Shown one piece after another: positions 59,731-64,000 of a DNA stretch of 64,000 bases. Both the position numbers and the translations under genes were made by a program. Position 1 is the first letter of the stretch; each line of letters begins with the position of its first letter. Source of the stretch: Phyllobacterium zundukense. GTDB lineage: Bacteria; Pseudomonadota; Alphaproteobacteria; Rhizobiales; Rhizobiaceae. The notes under the pieces are model-generated. The model saw only the letters and a list, made by a program, of their open reading frames with translations, was not told the origin of the DNA and made no database searches. Where the stretch lies: assembly GCF_002764115.1 (NCBI RefSeq), contig NZ_CP017941.1, positions 1 to 64,000 on the forward strand, in the 5' to 3' direction.

Positions 59731-60344
59731 TTGTATTCAGCCGCAACGACTTTGCCGTAAGATATTGTTCGAAAGACCGGGCGTCATCCAACCGTTTCCT
59801 CCATGGCGGATGAAACTGCACCCTGATTCCTGCCGTGGATCTGACGGACGGCGCAGATGAGGTGTGGGATGTCGGTTTGAAGCACGGCAACATCAAACTG
59901 CTAGGAGGGATGGCGTTTTTCATACCAATGATTTCAGCAATCCTTCTGATTGTTGCAGGGGCATATTGGATTGGCGTATTGCAACAGCTGCCGTTCTAAT
60001 CACCGGCGGTGCACTCGTTGGTGCGAAGAATGAAATCGCGGCTCTTGTGCGAAGCCTCAGACGGGTTCCTGCAGCTGCTTTTCCACTGCAACCATAACAT
60101 CTGCCGTATCAAGGGGGAAAACAGTTCCTGCATATGCAATGATCCAGCGAACTCTTCCTCAGTACGTCAGCACTGGAGGCCGTCGTCCCATTTTACAATT
60201 GCGGCACGGGGTTCACTTCCATAAGTTAAAATTGATCGCAACACGCACCGGTGGCAAGCGCGAATGATCAGGTTTCAGATCCCGATAGGGATCACCGACC
60301 TATATCTATACGGGCCATGATCCCGGCGTTTGCTGCCGGAATTT
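59731..60344. other. Decayed or non-coding region after attH
   Basis: About 600 bases with no sure gene. A 29-codon frame at 59910-59999 is a single hydrophobic helix but its AGGAGG touches the ATG, leaving no spacer. An overlapping frame gives hydrophobic ATAAVLITGGALVGAKNEI, perhaps the end of a lost membrane protein. Confidence 0.35.
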
Positions 60345-60850
60345 CTCTGCTCTGATGCTCTGCATACGCGGCTATCCGGATCAGTCTCTTGCGCGCGGCC
60401 GAGAGGCGATGGCTCTGGCTGAGCGAGAGTCTCATTCCGTTACCTTGGCCACGGTCCAGGCGAACTTGGCAATTGTCCATCTTACGCGGCGGGAACCTGA
60501 GGTAGGTCGTGAGTGGGCCGAAAAGCAGCGTGATGAATCAATTAGGTTTGGTTTGCCACAGGACGCTTTTACTTCGGTTGGGCACTCGGGCAGTTGGGAC
60601 ATATGGACGAAGGCATCAAGAACATGCGCGAGGGCGTCGCGGGAATTGCCGCGACCGGAGCGGACATGGGCATGAATTTCTATCTTGCCGCACTGACATT
60701 GCTGAGAGCGGTCATGAACCTCGCGCGCCTCCACCTCGGGCGTTACGAAGAGGGCAGAGCCTGCTTGCGCCCGTCTACGCCTGGTTTACCGAAGGCTTTG
60801 ATACCCCGACCTCATCGAGGCCAAACAGTTGATCGATCGCCTCGGTTACG
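60345..60850 (+). pseudogene. TPR-domain regulator/ATPase C-terminus, frameshifted
   Basis: Recognisable tetratricopeptide text: IRGYPDQSLARGREAMALAE, then HLTRREPEVGREWAEK, GHMDEGIKNMREGVAGI, and DLIEAKQLIDRLG. Such repeats end the AAA-type adenylate cyclase/transcription regulators of rhizobia. They fall in at least three frames, so the gene is dead; its N-terminal part is missing. Confidence 0.65.
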
Positions 60851-61141
60851 TCGGTCGTGGTTCATAACGGGCAAGCTCAGTGTATTCGCGGCACGGATCA
60901 TAGTGGCAATGGAGGCCGGAAGGGAGTATTTTATGGATTGGTATCCGACCCACTCGATATCTGATCGGCTTGGCCGCAAATGCATTGTTTGGCAGAAGCA
61001 CGGGTATCGACGCGCTATTGTTTGAACAGCGGATGGGGAACTGAATGTCCTTTCTTGTTGGCGCGGGGACCGAAGCATTCGCAACCGTCTCGTCGAGTCC
61101 GATATCCAGGTCGACACACGTCGACCAGGAGGGGGCCTGCC

Positions 61142-62503
61142 ATGATCCGTTCATTATTCACCGTTTTTGCAGCCGTGCTATGTTTGTTCAACATCGCCTT
61201 GGCGGAGCCTGGCCTGATTGAGCCGAACGCCGGAAACTGGAAGACCTGGGTGATTTCATCGGGTAAGGATTTTCGGGTCCCTCCGCCCCCCGATGCCGCC
61301 GCTGCGGCAGCGGAACTGGCGCAGGTCCGGGATCTCTTGGCCAAGAAGGATGCGAAGTCGGCCGAGAGGATCATCTTCTGGGATGCCGGTTCGCCCGGTT
61401 ATCGATGGATCGACCTCGTTAACAGCCGCTACCTGACGGGCCAGACGCTGCCACCCTATCCGCACCGCATCTACACCTATATGACGATGGCGATCTATGA
61501 CGCGACCATCGCCGCGTGGGAGTCGAAGGCCTTTTACAGTCGTCCGCGACCCACCGAAATGGATCCAACGCTTAAGGCCGTCCTACCCACGCCGCGAAGC
61601 CCCTCCTATCCCTCCGAGCATGCTGCAGCAGCCGGTGCCGCCGCTGCGGTGCTTTCCTATTTCTTCCCGGACGAGGCTTCGTCGTTCCAGTCCATGGCCG
61701 AGGAAGCCGCGGGCTCGCGTGTGATGGCCGGTCTCCAGTTTCCGAGCGACGCATCCGCCGGTCTGGCGTTGGGAAAGCGCGTGGCTGACCAGGTGATTGC
61801 AAAAGCAAAAACCGACGGCTCCGACGCAGTCTGGACCGGCACGGTTCCAACCGGGCCTTGCAAGTGGATCGGCGAAAAACCCGGCAATGTGACCATGCCA
61901 GGTTGGAAGCCGATCCTGTTGGCCTCTGCCGATGAATTCAGGCCGCCGGCCCCTCCCGACTGCCACTCGGCAACGGTGAAGGCGGAAGCCGATGCGGTTC
62001 AACAGTTTGAGCGAAAATTCCTGAGCAACTACAAAGCATTCTACTGGCAGAGCCCAGCAGGGTTGATGACCAGCTGGTATGACTATGCCAGCAAGTGGAT
62101 GTTTGAAGACAAGACGGATTACGATCCTCCGCGCGCCGCACGCGCTTATGCGATGCTGGCATCGGTTTATCATGACGCGTTCATCGCAAGCAACGATGGC
62201 AAATACGCATACTGGTATCTGCGGCCGCACCAGCTTGACCCGAACATTACCCCGCTGTTCCCAGCGCCGAACTTTCCCAGCTATCCCTCGAACCACTCCA
62301 CGCTCTCGACCGCGCGATGCGAAGTTCTGGCCTCTCTGTTCCCGAACCACGCCGAGTTCATCCGCGCGATTGGCAAAGAGGCAGGCGACTCCCGCATCTG
62401 GGCCGGAATCCACTACGAAATGGACAACCAGACTGGTGTGGTACTCGGCAAGGCAGTCGCGGGGAAATTCATCGAGCGCGCAAAGACCGACGGAGCAGAC
62501 TAG
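61142..62503 (+). CDS. PAP2-type vanadium haloperoxidase-like protein
   Basis: 453 aa with a signal peptide ending about NIALAEP. Two homologous halves each contain the haloperoxidase/phosphatase order: RPRP, PSYPSEH and SRVMAGLQFPSD in the first, RPHQ, PSYPSNH and SRIWAGIHYEMD in the second. The second has the catalytic His in AGIHYEMD; the first has Gln there. Thus one site may be structural. GGAGGGGG precedes ATG 61142 by 7 bases. Substrate unknown. Confidence 0.82.
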   Translation: MIRSLFTVFAAVLCLFNIALAEPGLIEPNAGNWKTWVISSGKDFRVPPPPDAAAAAAELAQVRDLLAKKDAKSAERIIFWDAGSPGYRWIDLVNSRYLTGQTLPPYPHRIYTYMTMAIYDATIAAWESKAFYSRPRPTEMDPTLKAVLPTPRSPSYPSEHAAAAGAAAAVLSYFFPDEASSFQSMAEEAAGSRVMAGLQFPSDASAGLALGKRVADQVIAKAKTDGSDAVWTGTVPTGPCKWIGEKPGNVTMPGWKPILLASADEFRPPAPPDCHSATVKAEADAVQQFERKFLSNYKAFYWQSPAGLMTSWYDYASKWMFEDKTDYDPPRAARAYAMLASVYHDAFIASNDGKYAYWYLRPHQLDPNITPLFPAPNFPSYPSNHSTLSTARCEVLASLFPNHAEFIRAIGKEAGDSRIWAGIHYEMDNQTGVVLGKAVAGKFIERAKTDGAD

Positions 62504-62535
62504 CTGGGTTGCAGCCGAATGGCCCCTGGTTCCAA

Positions 62536-63182
62536 GGATCTGTTGCACCGTTTTGGTTACTGGCAGCATGGCAAGGAAACCGTCGAATATTTTCAGAGGG
62601 TTTCGATGTTCAAGGGCCGCCAGTTCGACCAATCTGTGATCCTGCTCTGCGTACGCTGGTATCTTGCCTACAATCTGAGCCTGCGCGATCTTGAGGAAAT
62701 GATGGCCGAACGCGGCATTCTGGTCGATCACACGACCATCCACCGCTGGGCCGTTCGTTATTCGCCCTTGTTGCTGGAGCGCTTCAACCGGCGCAAACGT
62801 TGCGTCACCGGCAAATGGTACTTCGGCCTGCCCGCCATGCGTGCTCCCGACACGCCAATCCCGGTAGACGGATCGTACTCAATTCATCCATCTCAGGAAA
62901 TGCGGATTGGCGCGTCGCGCCTATTCATGCCTGATAACAATCGCATCGAACAGGATCATCGGCGCATCAAGCGCCGTGTGCGGACAATGCTCGGCTTCAA
63001 ATCGGAGACGACCGCCCGTATCATCCTCTCCGGCATCGAAATGGTCCACATGATGCGCAAACGACAGGCGAGGTACGCCTTCAATCCGAATCCATCCTTG
63101 GCTGAGCAGTTCGCGATCCTCACTGCATAGCTGTTATCGTATCAGCCTTCGTCAACCCAACTCAGCCGTTGCAACAGAACCC
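62536..63182 (+). mobile_element. IS6-family element, internal deletion derivative
   Basis: Terminal repeats sharing TCTGTTGCA: left at 62536-62550 (GGATCTGTTGCACCG), right as the reverse complement of 63166-63182. Length about 650 bases against some 800-900 for full elements. The transposase core is missing, but both ends remain, so it could be moved by a relative in trans. Confidence 0.72.
62606..63130 (+). pseudogene. IS6 transposase lacking the catalytic core
   Basis: From ATG 62606: FKGRQFDQSVILLCVRWYLA, LRDLEEMMAERGI and HTTIHRWAVRYSPLLLERFN are the HTH region; then after TGKWYF it passes to NNRIEQDHRRIKRRVRTML, the Glu end of the DDE domain. Roughly 90 residues with two active-site Asp are replaced by about 40 unrelated ones. 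Open reading is maintained, but it cannot catalyse. Confidence 0.82.
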
Positions 63183-63502
63183 GGCATTCTCGCATCGTCT
63201 GAATCCGTCGATTAGGGTCGCGGAGCGCCGCGGCGGCTAATCGAGAGTTCGGCTTCGAAAGCTAGCGATAGCTGGGTTCAGTTCGGTGTATTCCAGTGAT
63301 CGACCCCGCCGAATTGCACGCCAGACTACGCTATGGTGCTCCAGCTACCTAAATGAACTTTACGGCCTGCTTCGACCGCGCTCTAATCCACAGACGGCGT
63401 TGGATACATGGCGGAAGAACCGGACGGAGGCCAAAAGCGGCGCGAAATCAGGTGGTAGTGAACACCGCCAAATCTACGCTATCGCCGCCGATGATATCGG
63501 TC
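63183..63502. other. Non-coding region upstream of repeat B
   Basis: About 320 bases, no gene seen. Short matches such as TCTACGCTATC recur near the corresponding flank of copy A (around 34970), hinting that the repeat's left flank once extended further. Confidence 0.35.
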
Positions 63503-63738
63503 ACTCCCACTCGTTTGTTTAAGCAGCATATAACGCATTGAAATCACTGGCAAATTTATTCTGACCGCGCGCAAACTCCGACACCGAGGCCGTCAAAAAG
63601 TTACGCTGTTGATTTTAAAGGGAAAATCGTCACAAAATTTATTTTGTGGTTTCGCTAACTATCGGGACCAGTCGGACGATTTTTTGCCGTCAGATCATTC
63701 GGCGGTGCACCTGCCTCTGCCTCGAAAAGTACCGTCAC
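63503..63738 (+). repeat. 236-bp dispersed non-coding repeat, copy B
   Basis: Same length and orientation as copy A at 34997-35232, about three quarters identical. Flanks differ: an IS6 derivative on the left here, IS3 on the left of copy A. No open frame is shared, so the element acts as DNA or RNA rather than protein. Confidence 0.8.
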
Positions 63739-63847
63739 TTCGATCATATCACGCTTAGAATACCGATGCCATCGTCTCGGCACCGCCTTGATAGTTGCGC
63801 ATAGACTGCCGTAGTGGCGCGTAGAGTTCTATGCTCAACCTTGAAAT

Positions 63848-64000
63848 CTATCCGTCGATCCAGGGACCGCCTGCCGCCCAACGCGCATTGAAAGGCGCAG
63901 CCTCATTCGTTGCAATCGTCGGCGGCATAACGAGTTCGGCGATGCGCGCCTGAATTTCCGGAAGCGGTTCAGGTGCGAGGGCGATCTCGGTTCGCCTCAG
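63848..64000 (-). CDS. Unknown protein, C-terminal part only
   Basis: Open on the minus strand from the right edge to TAG at 63848-63850 (50 codons). The end is Pro/Ala-rich (EPLPEIQARIAELVMPP, then FNARWAAGGPWIDG). Codon usage looks real and no stop occurs, but no family was recognised and the start is outside the window. Confidence 0.45.
   Translation of the reverse strand: MRRTEIALAPEPLPEIQARIAELVMPPTIATNEAAPFNARWAAGGPWIDG

Noticed and set aside
59910..59999. 29-codon hydrophobic peptide
   Set aside because: AGGAGG touches the start codon, leaving no spacer, and the region looks decayed.

Overview
The window looks like an accessory replicon or genomic island of a rhizobium-type alphaproteobacterium (order Hyphomicrobiales). 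This is inferred from protein family resemblance, rhizobial-type insertion sequences, an ALA-synthase type hemA, hydroxyproline catabolism and an Agrobacterium att-like locus; no rRNA, tRNA or replication gene was seen to fix the species. Base composition changes block by block (moderate GC in the glycan genes, high GC in the respiratory genes), as expected for a mosaic.

Positions 1-21150 are a surface-polysaccharide locus. Leftward genes make GDP-mannose and a GDP-6-deoxyhexose (manB with an internal deletion, manC, gmd, then the start of a reductase). Rightward genes encode glycosyltransferases, an RgpF-type rhamnan protein, several methyltransferases and an FkbM protein; leftward wzm/wzt-type genes give an ABC exporter. 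The locus is broken by an IS66 remnant, two head-to-tail IS110 elements whose non-coding flanks share folded structure, and an IS3 fragment.

Positions 21151-23211 are an IS graveyard (DUF6429 scrap, IS6 scrap, intact IS5). The IS5 cuts off an SDR gene at the end of a complete leftward hydroxyproline-type catabolic operon (23717-31516): proline-racemase-family enzyme with a Ser/Cys active-site pair, aldehyde dehydrogenase, FAD amino-acid dehydrogenase, DHDPS-type deaminase and an amino-acid ABC importer. A divergent GntR/FCD regulator follows, with four GTCGAC repeats between them. Positions 33085-34860 hold a Tn3 relic interrupted by a second IS3 copy.

Positions 34997-35232 carry one copy of a 236-bp non-coding repeat found again at 63503-63738. 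Between them lie a hipBA toxin-antitoxin pair with GATAC operators, small stress-type genes, a GroEL paralogue ending in a His/Asp tail, hemA and sco1. Then comes a rightward respiratory cluster (42502-51815): a periplasmic cupredoxin-like protein, a Tat-exported metallophosphoesterase, a cytochrome c, a cbb3-like CcoN, a three-haem CcoO fusion, four tiny membrane proteins, a SafE-type protein and a CcoI-type copper ATPase. It faces a leftward soxY-soxZ-soxE-soxF set (54258-51824). Together they suggest sulfide/thiosulfate oxidation feeding a copper-haem oxidase, with Sco1, copper ATPase, ALA synthase and chaperonin as support.

Positions 54763-64000 hold more IS fragments, an attEFGH-like exporter locus with a frameshifted permease, a decayed TPR regulator, a vanadium-haloperoxidase-type PAP2 protein with two active-site halves, an IS6 deletion derivative, the second 236-bp repeat and the C-terminus of an unknown protein. 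Most promising for follow-up are the respiratory/Sox cluster, the structured IS110 flanks and the paired 236-bp repeats.
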